NCBI GenBank assembly: GCA_035328465.1
Contig: DAOLIQ010000036.1
Span: 1-29,800 of the forward strand
Length of the DNA stretch: 29,800 nt
Direction of reading: 5' to 3'
Source: JADJEI01 sp035328465
GTDB lineage: Bacteria; Bacteroidota; Ignavibacteria; Ignavibacteriales; Ignavibacteriaceae
Shown here: one piece after another, positions 15,227 to 24,601 of the stretch
How positions within the stretch are numbered: the first letter of the stretch is position 1
Layout: each line of letters opens with the position of its first letter
Program-made: the position numbers and the translations under genes
Notes under the pieces: generated by a model
Databases searched by the model: none
Told to the model about the DNA's origin: nothing
The model's input: only the letters and a program-made list of their open reading frames with translations

Positions 15227-18200
15227 TTATCTATCGACCTCCTGAATTCTACAGATAGAACGAAAATTACAGTATCGGCAGACTTTATTTTCGCGATCCT
15301 CAAGTGTGCTAAGATTAAATTTTCCTTCGGAAATAAGTGAAGAATATTTATCAATTGCATCAACACATATTTTAATCATTTCAATGTTCGAGTTGGTCAG
15401 TTCTTCATCAGATTTTTTATTTGCCGTTCTCAGCAAACTCACAATTTGTTTTCCGAATTCTTTTTCAGAAAACTTTAATGAATATATATACCCGTGCTGA
15501 GGCTTCATGTCCATATTCAATTGCGATTTTATTAGTTCAATGGCGGCGAACATATAAAGCGGAATCTGCAATGAAAGACCCTGGAGAAGTTCTTCAGTTT
15601 TTGGTTTTTTGCCGCCAAGCTTATAATCAATGATATTGAATACACCATCCTTTTCATTTATATCAATCCTGTCTATTTTTCCTCTCACAGTTGTGCTGCC
15701 GGCTTTGACTTTAAGCTCACTATTCTTTTCCGATTCATCCCCCTTCTCCAGCATTCCAAATGCTGTTTCAAAAAACATTGGTACGAATCCTGCGTCGGAA
15801 TTCCTTTCCTGGATTAGAAACTGATAAAGGATTGAATTTTGTTCACTGCCATTAATTCCTAGAATTTTTTCCTGTTCATAAAATGAGAAGAATGACTTAA
15901 AGTTTGCCTGGCTGATATTTTGCCGCGCAATATCAAATAAAAGTTTTTTTGCTTTCTGAAAATCTTTTTCAGAGCAGCCGGCGAGAATTATTTTTTTTCT
16001 TGTTAACCTGTTATAAAACTCGTATAGAATTTTATGGAGGAGGCTGCCCATTTCAAGTGCTTCAAAATCCTCTGTTGGCATTTGAGGGGGTTCGAGTTTC
16101 AAAACTCTTTCAGCAAAATATTTGAATGGACATCTAGCATAAGTTTCAAGTTGTGATGTTGAGTAAATATTCTCTCTAAATGTTTCAAGTTTTAATTTTG
16201 CTTTAGCCGAGATGTTCGTGCCGATACTTCCGTTGTAGATGGAAATGCTTCCCACTCCCTGAAGTCTTTCTGTATCAGCTTTAATTTTTTCTAAAATTTC
16301 TTCAATGTTGATACCATTTTTTTTTGCCTGCAAAATCACCTGATAATCATCAACATTATTCTTGCCGATTAGCTGCAATAATTCTTCTTTAGAATAAACT
16401 AAAGAATCAAAACTTTTCTCGTCCTTCTTTTCAATCTGGAAAGATTGTTTAAACTCTGAAAGGAAATTTGATTCAACAAGCTGGGCTTTATCATCCGAAT
16501 CGCTTAATGAAAAGTATAATTTCTTCCGCCAAGAACATAGTGCCTGATAAAATCTGTAACGTTCTTCAGTCTGATGAATTTCTTCTTTTTTTCGGAATGA
16601 ACCTGAAAAAAATATTTCGGGGGAATATTTAGTTGGCAGATCTCCATCGTTCATTGATGCGATAAACAGGTAGTCGAATGTAAGTCCGCGTATTTCGTCC
16701 AGTGTAGTTATCTGAACACCATAGCCGGGAATTTCGTGAACATTATAACGGGCTGCGTTAACAGCATTTCGAATATTATTGAGAAAATATTTTAGAGGGA
16801 AAGTTTTATCACTTCCTTCCTCCAGTTTTAAAACCTCGAACAATTCTTCAACGACTGATAAAAATTTCCTGAATCCACGTACGTTCAATTCAATATTTTT
16901 GTCATCCCCCCCAAGCAGGTTCCTTAATACTCCAGACGATAAAATAAATTTTCTAAATTCTATTTTGAATTCGTTAATAGAAAGTTTTTTATCAAACGGT
17001 TTAAGCATATCATAAATTAAATTAATATCATTCAATGCCTTGTTTAGCATTCCTGCTTGACGCTCGATATCAGTAAAATCATCATACTCGTTCATTCCCG
17101 TTTTTAATGCTGCTTGTATTGAATTATTCCAATTAGCATAACCCGAAATTATTTTTAGTTGAATAGAAATTTTTAACAGATTAGAAAGATCCACCTCCCC
17201 AATGTTTATGTAGCTGTTGTTTAATGCGCGGAAAATATTTCTGTAGTAAAAATCGTTCTCCAGAATATCGAGTAAATTTACTATTGAAATTACAGGTATG
17301 CATGTGCTTAACGGGATTCTGTCAGTCAGATTGAATGGAATTTCATATTTATTAAAAGTGTATCTGATTAATGGTGAATATTTTGTTATCAGGTTAAAAA
17401 CAACACAAATGTTATCTGGCTGTATTTTATCGTTAATAATAATTGATTTGATTTCCTTTGCGATGATTTCAATTTCCTTTTGGTGATTCGAGGCGCAGAT
17501 TTCGGTAATCACATCTTTGTATGTAGTGATAACCTTCCCTTTATTAAGGAATAGATTTTCTTTTATAGCCTTTTGAAAGGTTAACCCTGAAATTGTGGAT
17601 GAATCTTCAATAATGTTAAACTGTCTTTTAGTCAGGCTATCAACGCATTTATCAAGATGATTAAAGATAAATGTATTTTGATTAAAGTAATCAAAATTTA
17701 TAAAAAGTTTGCACCCTCTGACCGATGAAGACAAATTAATAATTTCTATTTCTGGTGAAGTAAATTCATCAAAACCATTTACTATAATTAATTCGACTTC
17801 GGGATAAATTTGTCGGAACACGTTGTGGAATCCAACTTCCTTCATTGAAATCAATTCTAAATATAGATCCCCAATTTCCCCTGCCTTAAGTTGATGACAT
17901 TTTTGAGAATAAATTTTATAAACGTTAATTATATCTTTTGCCTTTAAAGCTTCAGCTTTTTCGAGATGCGCCGTTTCTTTTTCAAGTTGCTCCGGAGTTA
18001 TCCCGTGGCGCTTATATTCGGAGATAACATTTTGAACTCGTTCAAGCGTACCGGCAGGAATCTCGTCTTTATATAAAGAAAAATAACTGAGCTTACTTTC
18101 TTTGAAACTATGTTTTAACAAAACGGAAGCAATCGTTTCATTCAATAAAGAAATTCTTTGGGAATTATTAAAGGCTAAACATTTTACAACGAATGAACCA

Positions 18201-18388
18201 AGCGTTTCAATATTAATTTGCGAGGCTGATCCATTTGGTGAGCGTGATACAATTTCTCTCTGCAGTTGGCGAAGTTTTCTATTCGTAGGTACAATTATCA
18301 GCAATTCAGAAAGCTTAGCAGAATTAATTTTTTGTTCAATTAAAAAATTTAGATCAACCTTTGAAATATTTTCTTTTGTCAAAATCAT
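15227..18388 (-). CDS. AddB-like PD-(D/E)XK nuclease/helicase-fold protein
   Basis: The 1053-residue protein follows the AddB layout: a UvrD-like helicase-fold region (about residues 1-730) and a C-terminal nuclease domain (about 740-1050). The nuclease active site is seen as GKIDRID and IIDYKLGGKKP near residues 900-925, followed by QIPLYMFAA. Four cysteines fit the iron-sulfur staple: one in YARCPFKYF near residue 751 and three in CRYCNFRSIC near residue 1036. The N-terminus (LLIIVPTNRKLRQLQREI) lacks a Walker A GKT, so this subunit is not expected to use ATP there. AddB works with AddA to process double-strand breaks for recombination. No addA gene is adjacent, which is unusual. Confidence 0.85.
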   Translation of the reverse strand: MILTKENISKVDLNFLIEQKINSAKLSELLIIVPTNRKLRQLQREIVSRSPNGSASQINIETLGSFVVKCLAFNNSQRISLLNETIASVLLKHSFKESKLSYFSLYKDEIPAGTLERVQNVISEYKRHGITPEQLEKETAHLEKAEALKAKDIINVYKIYSQKCHQLKAGEIGDLYLELISMKEVGFHNVFRQIYPEVELIIVNGFDEFTSPEIEIINLSSSVRGCKLFINFDYFNQNTFIFNHLDKCVDSLTKRQFNIIEDSSTISGLTFQKAIKENLFLNKGKVITTYKDVITEICASNHQKEIEIIAKEIKSIIINDKIQPDNICVVFNLITKYSPLIRYTFNKYEIPFNLTDRIPLSTCIPVISIVNLLDILENDFYYRNIFRALNNSYINIGEVDLSNLLKISIQLKIISGYANWNNSIQAALKTGMNEYDDFTDIERQAGMLNKALNDINLIYDMLKPFDKKLSINEFKIEFRKFILSSGVLRNLLGGDDKNIELNVRGFRKFLSVVEELFEVLKLEEGSDKTFPLKYFLNNIRNAVNAARYNVHEIPGYGVQITTLDEIRGLTFDYLFIASMNDGDLPTKYSPEIFFSGSFRKKEEIHQTEERYRFYQALCSWRKKLYFSLSDSDDKAQLVESNFLSEFKQSFQIEKKDEKSFDSLVYSKEELLQLIGKNNVDDYQVILQAKKNGINIEEILEKIKADTERLQGVGSISIYNGSIGTNISAKAKLKLETFRENIYSTSQLETYARCPFKYFAERVLKLEPPQMPTEDFEALEMGSLLHKILYEFYNRLTRKKIILAGCSEKDFQKAKKLLFDIARQNISQANFKSFFSFYEQEKILGINGSEQNSILYQFLIQERNSDAGFVPMFFETAFGMLEKGDESEKNSELKVKAGSTTVRGKIDRIDINEKDGVFNIIDYKLGGKKPKTEELLQGLSLQIPLYMFAAIELIKSQLNMDMKPQHGYIYSLKFSEKEFGKQIVSLLRTANKKSDEELTNSNIEMIKICVDAIDKYSSLISEGKFNLSTLEDRENKVCRYCNFRSICRIQEVDR

Positions 18389-18513
18389 TTGATGTTCATT
18401 TAATATTTTTGTTGATCTTCGGAATGATTGTGATCAATTAGTATTGATTGAAAATTATTGTCTTGCATTTTATTTTTTTATAGCTGATTTTTAAAACAAA
18501 AAAAGTGAATGCT

Positions 18514-19158
18514 ATGAAATCAATTATCTTTGCAGCAATATTACTAATTCCTCTTTGCAATTTAAAACCGCAGGATATAGGAGAATTTGCCCCTGAAAAA
18601 ACTCCAGAACAGTTTCCCGACAACGCTTTAGGGCTGGATATTATGTTTGGCGAAGGCGGATTGGGCTTTGGTGGTTTTTATAGAAGAGAAGCCGCAACGG
18701 ACTTAACAACATTTGTAGACTTTTCAATCTCTGAAGCGAAAGACGATCGGGAATTTCAGTATGTTGATTATTTTGGAAATACTTTTACTGTTGGTAAAAA
18801 AAATCGTGTCTTTCTTCTGCCGTTAAACTTTGGAGTGCAATACAGAGTCTTCGGAAGCATAATATCGGATAATCTGCGGCCTTATGTTAATGCTGCATTT
18901 GGTCCCGTACTTGGCTTAACCACCCCCTATGAAAAAGAATTCTTTAAAGCCTTTGGAGATACAAAAACACATATAGCTTTTGACAGCTATGTCGGGTTCG
19001 GTGCTAACTTCGGACTTGATAAAAAAAGTCTTATCGGATTGAACGTTCGTTATTATTACACTCAATTTATTGGTGAAGGAGTTGAAAGCCTCGAGGGAAA
19101 TTTAAGAAAATCATTCAGCACATTTTTTATCACAATAAATTTTGGATTTATGTATTAA
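18514..19158 (+). CDS. Probable outer membrane beta-barrel protein
   Basis: The protein of 214 residues starts at the ATG at 18514, giving MKSIIFAAILLIPLCNLKPQD, a normal signal peptide. An upstream in-frame GTG at 18505 is less likely. The rest alternates polar and hydrophobic residues with many aromatic and glycine residues (LGLDIMFGEGGLGFGGFYRRE, YVGFGANFGLDKKSLIGLNVRYYYTQF). It ends in FFITINFGFMY, with a terminal aromatic residue as in outer membrane barrels. About eight strands can be drawn. No specific family was recognised. It is divergent from the AddB-like gene. Confidence 0.7.
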   Translation: MKSIIFAAILLIPLCNLKPQDIGEFAPEKTPEQFPDNALGLDIMFGEGGLGFGGFYRREAATDLTTFVDFSISEAKDDREFQYVDYFGNTFTVGKKNRVFLLPLNFGVQYRVFGSIISDNLRPYVNAAFGPVLGLTTPYEKEFFKAFGDTKTHIAFDSYVGFGANFGLDKKSLIGLNVRYYYTQFIGEGVESLEGNLRKSFSTFFITINFGFMY

Positions 19159-19384
19159 TCTTCAATTTGAAATTCATTTCTCATTACATTTTTGTGCTGA
19201 GTTCTCGGAAATAACTCGAAGAGGGCGAAGAGCACAATATCGTTTTCTTTAAGTTAGAATGTTAACATCACTACTTTACCTAATATTCTGGGATAAAGTC
19301 GATAAATAATTTGGAATTAGTATTAAGATAGGAACATTATTCCTATCTTTTATAATTCTGATTAAATGTTTAATAGAAAAAATT

Positions 19385-20773
19385 ATGCCGCAAGATTTAC
19401 AGTTCGAACAATCACTTTACAGCCGATATGAATTTTATAAAGAACAATCAATTAAAACGAGATTGCTAAAACATAAAAATGTTGAAATGCTGCTTCGTAA
19501 ACAATCAGGCAATAAGTTATTTCATATTATCAAAGTTGGTGAATCTGTTGAGGGACGCTCACTGAATTTAATTAAAATAGGTGAGGGAAAAACAAAAATT
19601 TTTTTATGGTCTCAAATGCATGGAGATGAGCCGACCGCAACCGCGGCTATCTTTGATATATTAAATTTTCTTTCTGCTAATGACGACTACAATGAATTCA
19701 GGAAAATCCTGTTTAAAAATGTGACCATTTGTATTTTGCCTATGGTCAACCCGGATGGTGCAGAAAAATTTCAAAGAAGAAATGCATTAGAGATTGATCT
19801 AAACAGAGATGCCTTAAGGTTAGAATCACCAGAATCTATGATTTTGAAAGACACGTTTGATTCGTTAAACGCTGATTATGGATTTAACCTCCACGATCAA
19901 AGTAAATATTATTCAGTAGGTAATAGTTTTAGGTCAGCGGCTATTTCATTTCTTGCCCCTCCCACGGACGAAATAAAAACCATTCCTCCAAATCGTGCTG
20001 CTGCCATGAAACTCATTGGTCAATTATTTTTGAGGGCAAACTCATTTATTCCGGGTCATATAGCCCGTTATGATGACGAGTATGAACCCCGCGCTTTTGG
20101 CGATAGTTTCCAAAGGTCCGGGACAGGTATTATTCTCATCGAATCAGGCGGGTGGCGCAACGATCCAGAAAGACAATTCATAAGAAAAATAAATTTTATT
20201 CTGCTTCTTTCTGCGTTCAAATTAATAGCGGAAAAGTCATTTAACAAAAAAGATATTTCTATTTACGAATCCATTCCTTTCAACAATGAGAGATTAAGTG
20301 ATTTTATTTTCAGGAATGTTACTTTATACTACAAAGATAAATATTACAAAACAGATTTTGCAGTTCAATCTGAGGATAAATTTTTTGATAATAATAGGAT
20401 TTCAACCAGATCATTTATTTCGGATATTGGAGATATGTCTCTTTTCTCAGCATACAACAATTTTGATTTCAGCGGCTATGAGTTAAGACCGGGTAAAGAA
20501 ATTACTTTTTCTGAGACGTCACTTGAGGAGATTGATTATCTCGATCTACTATCAAAAGGAATAACCACTCTCATTTTTTCCAATGCTACAGTAGATCATT
20601 TATCACAAAGCAAGCTTCCTATTAGGGTTTTAGCAGAACCCGATACGATTAAAAATGGATTTAAATTACAAGGTCCGGCTGAATTTTTATTAGTGAAAAA
20701 TAATATTATTCGTTTTGCTTTTGTAAATGGGAACTTGTTCGATTTAAGAAATGATTTTTGGCTAACAAAATAA
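19385..20773 (+). CDS. M14 family zinc carboxypeptidase-like protein
   Basis: The 462-residue protein carries an M14 peptidase domain in its first 290 residues. Zinc ligands are H79 and E82 in SQMHGDEPT and H170 in GFNLHDQ. The substrate-binding NR is in IDLNRDA (N140, R141), and the catalytic glutamate is E253 in IILIESGGW. The C-terminal 170 residues have no recognised domain. No signal peptide is seen, so it probably works in the cytoplasm, where relatives trim peptides or cell-wall peptides. It precedes the universal stress gene by 67 bases with no clear terminator between, so read-through is possible. Confidence 0.88.
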   Translation: MPQDLQFEQSLYSRYEFYKEQSIKTRLLKHKNVEMLLRKQSGNKLFHIIKVGESVEGRSLNLIKIGEGKTKIFLWSQMHGDEPTATAAIFDILNFLSANDDYNEFRKILFKNVTICILPMVNPDGAEKFQRRNALEIDLNRDALRLESPESMILKDTFDSLNADYGFNLHDQSKYYSVGNSFRSAAISFLAPPTDEIKTIPPNRAAAMKLIGQLFLRANSFIPGHIARYDDEYEPRAFGDSFQRSGTGIILIESGGWRNDPERQFIRKINFILLLSAFKLIAEKSFNKKDISIYESIPFNNERLSDFIFRNVTLYYKDKYYKTDFAVQSEDKFFDNNRISTRSFISDIGDMSLFSAYNNFDFSGYELRPGKEITFSETSLEEIDYLDLLSKGITTLIFSNATVDHLSQSKLPIRVLAEPDTIKNGFKLQGPAEFLLVKNNIIRFAFVNGNLFDLRNDFWLTK

Positions 20774-20840
20774 TTCCTATGAAGTTTCTATCTTGATAAA
20801 CGCTAAATAAGAATTTTTCATAACATAAAATGGAGCGAAT

Positions 20841-21299
20841 ATGTTTAACATAAAAAACATCCTTTTACCGACCGACTTTTCTAAACTATCTTTTTCGGCT
20901 GCAGAATATGCTTTAGAACTTGCTGAAAAATACAGTGCAAAAATTCACGTTCTAAATGTTCTCGAAAAGACACCGCCAATATTAGCAATTCGTTCTCTTG
21001 ATCTATCGCAGGATAAAATAATAAAAGAAATTGACAGCGCTGCTAAAAAATCATTAGCCGAAGCAGTTCAAAAAATAACCAAAAATAAAAATTTGGAGGT
21101 TGTTTCCGTTATACGAAAAGGAAATGATTATGAAGAAATAATAAAATATTCCGAAGAGAAAAGAATAGATATTATAGTAATAGCAACGCATGGGAGAACT
21201 GGAATTTTGCATACTTTAATCGGAAGTGTGGCAGAAAAAGTAATCAGATTCTCAAAAATCCCCGTATTAGTAATAACACCGAAGATCAAAGGCAATTAA
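20841..21299 (+). CDS. Universal stress protein, UspA family
   Basis: The 152-residue protein is a single UspA domain. It starts with NILLPTDFSKLSFSAAEYALELAEKYSAKIHVLNVL and ends with IIVIATHGRTGILHTLIGSVAEKVIRF and IPVLVITP. The GRTG...GS segment is the nucleotide phosphate-binding loop of the ATP-binding type. Such proteins help cells under starvation or stress, but the partner is unknown. It lies upstream of the zinc-ribbon protein and rpsU on the same strand. Confidence 0.95.
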   Translation: MFNIKNILLPTDFSKLSFSAAEYALELAEKYSAKIHVLNVLEKTPPILAIRSLDLSQDKIIKEIDSAAKKSLAEAVQKITKNKNLEVVSVIRKGNDYEEIIKYSEEKRIDIIVIATHGRTGILHTLIGSVAEKVIRFSKIPVLVITPKIKGN

Positions 21300-21364
21300 T
21301 TCCTTGCTTAAATCCATAATAATGAATATTTTTAGTACTTGTTAAAGAATAGATAAGGAATAAT

Positions 21365-21739
21365 ATGGCAAGAGTAAAAAACGTTGAGGCATTTTGCAAC
21401 AACTGTAATGGCATCAGAAAAATGGAAATTACAGGTGATTTTGCTGCCAATGAGAATAAGAAATGGGCGAAATGTAAAAAGTGCAAACAAACAACTGTAA
21501 TTGATTTTAATCTTGAAGAGAGAGCCGCAAAAGTATCGTTAGAAGGGATTGAAAAAAATTCTTTCAAAGTATATTCTCCGGCAGCATCTTTTGAAATTGG
21601 TGAAGCGATCTACCATAAAAATTGGGACGATTACGGAAAAGTAATTTCTAAAGAAATTCTTTCAGATGGAAAGCATTCCATTTCTGTTGAATTCCAAAAA
21701 TCTGGACAAAAAAAATTAATTGAATCATTAACCACATAA
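21365..21739 (+). CDS. Zinc-ribbon protein with CarD/TRCF-like C-terminal segment
   Basis: The 124-residue protein has two cysteine pairs, C11-N-N-C14 and C37-K-K-C40, forming a zinc ribbon at the N-terminus. Residues 70-124 (FEIGEAIYHKNWDDYGKVISKEIL, then ISVEFQKSGQKKLIESL) look like the small barrel seen in CarD/TRCF-type RNA polymerase-binding domains and in related proteins that read FxxGxxIxHxxxxGxG. I do not recognise a named family. The ribbon plus barrel suggests binding to nucleic acid or RNA polymerase; this is inference. It sits 27 bases before rpsU and is probably co-transcribed with it. Confidence 0.75.
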   Translation: MARVKNVEAFCNNCNGIRKMEITGDFAANENKKWAKCKKCKQTTVIDFNLEERAAKVSLEGIEKNSFKVYSPAASFEIGEAIYHKNWDDYGKVISKEILSDGKHSISVEFQKSGQKKLIESLTT

Positions 21740-21766
21740 TCAAAATTGAAGCGAGGTGAATAAAAC

Positions 21767-21961
21767 TTGGTTGGAATTTCCATCGGTGATAACGAATCTA
21801 TTGACAAAGCTCTAAGACGATTCAAAAAGAAATATGAACGATCGGGTATATTAAAAGAATATAAAAAACGGACGTTCTTCGTTAAACCTTCTGTTAAAAA
21901 GAGACAGGAAAAACTAAAAGCTGTACGAAGAGCACATAGACCTGAATTTTTACCACTCTAA
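21767..21961 (+). CDS. rpsU: 30S ribosomal protein S21
   Basis: The 64-residue basic protein VGISIGDNESIDKALRRFKKKYERSGILKEYKKR is S21 of the small ribosomal subunit, which lies near the anti-Shine-Dalgarno end of 16S rRNA. The start codon is TTG at 21767, supported by GAGGTGA seven bases upstream and by the fit to the normal S21 N-terminus MVGI. A strong Shine-Dalgarno site with a weak start codon in a ribosomal gene is notable in a genome where most genes lack a clear Shine-Dalgarno site. A terminator follows directly. Confidence 0.97.
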   Translation: MVGISIGDNESIDKALRRFKKKYERSGILKEYKKRTFFVKPSVKKRQEKLKAVRRAHRPEFLPL

Positions 21962-21968
21962 TTTCTTT

Positions 21969-21994
21969 GCCCCGTTCAGCGGGGCAATTTTTAT
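21969..21994 (+). terminator. Terminator of rpsU
   Basis: The stem GCCCCG / CGGGGC (21969-21974 and 21980-21985) with a 5-base loop is followed by a T-rich tract. It begins eight bases after the rpsU stop. The convergent LOG-family gene ends inside the T tract at 21991, so the same hairpin may serve both. Confidence 0.85.
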
Positions 21995-22848
21995 TTTAAA
22001 TCGATGTTTGGTTCTGTTACATCTCTTTTTTCTACGCGTAAATAGTTTTTCTCAAAATATTTCACAATTTGATGAAACGCCTCATCAACGTTGCTGCAAA
22101 ATGTAAATTTATTTAAATCTGATCGGCTTACAACTCCATTATTTACCAATGCTTCAAAATTGATTATACTCCTCCAATATTTTTCGTCATATACCATAAG
22201 CAGCATTTTCTTTTTTATTTTTTCAGTTTGGATAAGGGTTAGTATTTCAAAAAATTCATCCATCGTTCCAAATCCACCTGGAAAAACTATTAATGCTTTT
22301 GCAAGGTAAGCAAACCAGAATTTTCTCATAAAGAAATAATGAAATTCAAAACTTAAATCTTTGGTTACATATTTATTAACAAACTGTTCGAATGGTATAC
22401 TAATGTTAAGCCCTATGGAATAGCCTCCAGCTAGTTTTGCTCCCTTATTTGCTGCCTCCATGATTCCGGGTCCGCCTCCCGAGCAAATAATAAATCTGTT
22501 CGAATTAGTTTCAAGTGAGAGTGACCATTCTGTTAATTTCTTAGAAAGTTCAACGGCATCCTCATAATATTTTGACATGTTTAATAGCTGCTGTGCTTGG
22601 CGTAAATTCTCAGCAAGGAAATTGGTTTTCGGATTTATTGTATTGAACTTTTTTACTTCAGCAAGAGAGTCTTTTCTTGATTTAAGCCTTGCAGAGCCAA
22701 AAAAAACAATAGTATCAATTATTTTATATTTTTTAAATTTGCTTTGCGGCTGAAGATATTCCGAGAGCATCCTGATTATTCTACCGTCGGAAGAATTTAA
22801 AAAATCAATATCTTCGTATGCTTTCAAGTTATTTTTTTTAATTGACAT
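21991..22848 (-). CDS. LOG family protein (TIGR00730-type nucleotide/cytokinin phosphoribohydrolase-like)
   Basis: From the ATG at 22848 the protein has 285 residues. An upstream TTG at 22872 would add eight residues but has no better support. The LOG hallmarks are CSGGGPGIMEAANKGAKLAGG and VFPGGFGTMDEFFE, the Rossmann-like nucleotide-binding motif pair PGGxGTxxE. Enzymes of this family remove ribose 5-phosphate from nucleotides; many are misannotated as lysine decarboxylase. An N-terminal extension of about 60 residues and a RKFWFAYLAKALIVF segment place it in the longer bacterial subgroup. It converges on rpsU and is transcribed alone. Confidence 0.9.
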   Translation of the reverse strand: MSIKKNNLKAYEDIDFLNSSDGRIIRMLSEYLQPQSKFKKYKIIDTIVFFGSARLKSRKDSLAEVKKFNTINPKTNFLAENLRQAQQLLNMSKYYEDAVELSKKLTEWSLSLETNSNRFIICSGGGPGIMEAANKGAKLAGGYSIGLNISIPFEQFVNKYVTKDLSFEFHYFFMRKFWFAYLAKALIVFPGGFGTMDEFFEILTLIQTEKIKKKMLLMVYDEKYWRSIINFEALVNNGVVSRSDLNKFTFCSNVDEAFHQIVKYFEKNYLRVEKRDVTEPNIDLK

Positions 22849-22982
22849 GATAAATTTCTTTCTTAGTTTCAATTAGTAAAAAAATGGCTGTTAATAAACA
22901 AAAACCATTTATAATTTTTATAGTTCGAAATTAAAACAATTCTTTCTCTTAAAATAAATATTATAGAATATTAGAGCTGCAA

Positions 22983-24227
22983 ATGATTAAGATAATAATT
23001 ACAATTCTATTTTTCTCTTTACAGCTTATCGCCTCCGATAGAGAGCAAACACAACAAAAGATTATTAATTTACTATCATCACTATCTGAGAAAACGAATG
23101 CGGGGCTTTTAGTCTTTAATCCGCTTACTCAGGATACAATCTTCAGTCTGAATAGTTTTCAAACAATGATTCCAGCCTCCAATACTAAATTATTCACAAC
23201 TTCTGTTGCGCTAGTTAGTTTAGGCGGGGACTTTAAAATATCACTGAAATTGTTTACAGATGATAGTTACTTAAAGGATGGGATAATAAATGGAAATATT
23301 TATCTAAAAGGATTTGGAAACGCGACCATAACTGAAAATGACCTCCTGTTATTCGTTAAACATTTGCAAGAGTTGGGAATATATAAAATCACTGGAAATA
23401 TTGTTGGCGATGAATCTTATTTTGACGACGCTTATTACCGGGCAGACTGGATTGATGATGAAGTCAGTACAGTAAAATTATCTCCCATTTCTGCTTTGAT
23501 AATTGATCGCAACCAAATAATTACATTTAAGAAAAAAGGCCGCCGAACTAAAAAATATGTTGAGGACATTAAACAACCGGCGCTACACGCCGCAAATCTT
23601 TTGAAAGAAAAACTTGATAATGCAGGAATAAATGTTTCCGGCTCCGCAATTCAAGATATAACTCCGATAGAGACTGACCAGATTGATGAAATTTCAATAT
23701 CCCTTAGAGAGTTTGTTTCGTTGATAAATAAACATTCCGATAACTACCTTGCTGAATGTCTCTTTAAAATCATTGGCGCTGAGTATAGTAAAGTTGAAGG
23801 TAACTCTTTCTATGCAACTCAAGCAATCCTGGACTTTTTAGATCAGAATAATATCTACTCACAGGGTACAGAAATTGTTGATGGATCAGGCATTTCAAGA
23901 TTTGACAAAGTTACCCCCGCCTCTGTGGCTGGGGTTCTTGAATCGATGTATTTTAACTTAAATAGTTTTGAAGATTTTTATAATTCACTAAGTGTTGCAG
24001 GTGTTGATGGAACATTGCGTTCACGGTTTACCGGCTCTTATGCAGAAAATAATTTTCATGGCAAAACCGGAACACTTAATGGAGTAACTTCTCTCTCCGG
24101 TTATCTCAAAACAAAAGGTAATGATGATTTAATAGTTAGTTTGATTTTTGAATATCAAAAAGGCAGCTCAAGATTACATAAGAATATTGAGGATGATATA
24201 ATAATCGCTTTAAGTGAAATGGAATAA
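22983..24227 (+). CDS. dacB: D-alanyl-D-alanine carboxypeptidase/endopeptidase, PBP4 type (S13 family)
   Basis: The 414-residue protein has a signal peptide (about residues 1-18) and acts in the periplasm on peptidoglycan. The three penicillin-binding motifs are intact: S66-N-T-K69 in PASNTKL, S252-D-N254 in KHSDNYLAE, and K361-T-G363 in FHGKTGTL. The long insert between the first two motifs, with GNIYLKGFGNATIT and GNIVGDESYFDD, is typical of class C PBP4. It trims or cuts stem peptides during wall remodelling. It is transcribed alone and ends in a strong terminator shared with secG. Confidence 0.95.
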   Translation: MIKIIITILFFSLQLIASDREQTQQKIINLLSSLSEKTNAGLLVFNPLTQDTIFSLNSFQTMIPASNTKLFTTSVALVSLGGDFKISLKLFTDDSYLKDGIINGNIYLKGFGNATITENDLLLFVKHLQELGIYKITGNIVGDESYFDDAYYRADWIDDEVSTVKLSPISALIIDRNQIITFKKKGRRTKKYVEDIKQPALHAANLLKEKLDNAGINVSGSAIQDITPIETDQIDEISISLREFVSLINKHSDNYLAECLFKIIGAEYSKVEGNSFYATQAILDFLDQNNIYSQGTEIVDGSGISRFDKVTPASVAGVLESMYFNLNSFEDFYNSLSVAGVDGTLRSRFTGSYAENNFHGKTGTLNGVTSLSGYLKTKGNDDLIVSLIFEYQKGSSRLHKNIEDDIIIALSEME

Positions 24228-24251
24228 AAAGCCCCATAAAAGCGGGGCTTT
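24228..24251. terminator. Bidirectional terminator between dacB and secG
   Basis: The arms AAAGCCCC (24228-24235) and GGGGCTTT (24244-24251) form an 8-base stem with A-rich and T-rich flanks on both sides. It lies directly after the dacB stop and four bases past the secG stop on the other strand, so it can end both transcripts. Confidence 0.85.
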
Positions 24252-24255
24252 AATT

Positions 24256-24585
24256 TCATTGATTTGGTTGATTCGTTTGAGGCACCGTCGGGGTAGTAGG
24301 CAAATTTTGTCTGCCTGATTCCTGTATTATACTCCTTTGCTCGGGTGTTGCCTGACCCGGAAGGAAGAATAAATTAATTACAATAGCAAGTACAGCTAAA
24401 GCACCTGCAAGCCACCAGGTTCCTTTAGCGAGAAAATCAGCCGTACGTCTTGTTCCGAACATGGCTCCGGCACCTGCACCGCCAAAGGTCCCCGCTAATC
24501 CACCACCTTTGCTGGATTGTAAAAGAACCATCACAATCAATAATACTGCTACGATTAATGCGACAAATGTTAACACAAAGTACAT
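24256..24585 (-). CDS. secG: Preprotein translocase subunit SecG
   Basis: The 109-residue protein has two membrane segments (about residues 3-23 and 56-74) joined by the conserved loop LLQSSKGGGLAGTFGGAGAGAMFGTRRTADFLAKGT, the signature of SecG. It assists the SecYE channel in protein export. The C-terminal 35 residues are Gln/Pro/Thr-rich, as often in Bacteroidota. It lies next to a tRNA gene transcribed in the same direction upstream of it, 17 bases apart. Confidence 0.96.
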   Translation of the reverse strand: MYFVLTFVALIVAVLLIVMVLLQSSKGGGLAGTFGGAGAGAMFGTRRTADFLAKGTWWLAGALAVLAIVINLFFLPGQATPEQRSIIQESGRQNLPTTPTVPQTNQPNQ

Positions 24586-24601
24586 ATCTTTCTCCTTAAA
24601 T

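Noticed and set aside
22849..22872. TTG start extending the LOG-family gene by eight residues
   Set aside because: The added residues do not belong to the conserved part and no Shine-Dalgarno site supports the TTG; the ATG at 22848 is the simpler start.
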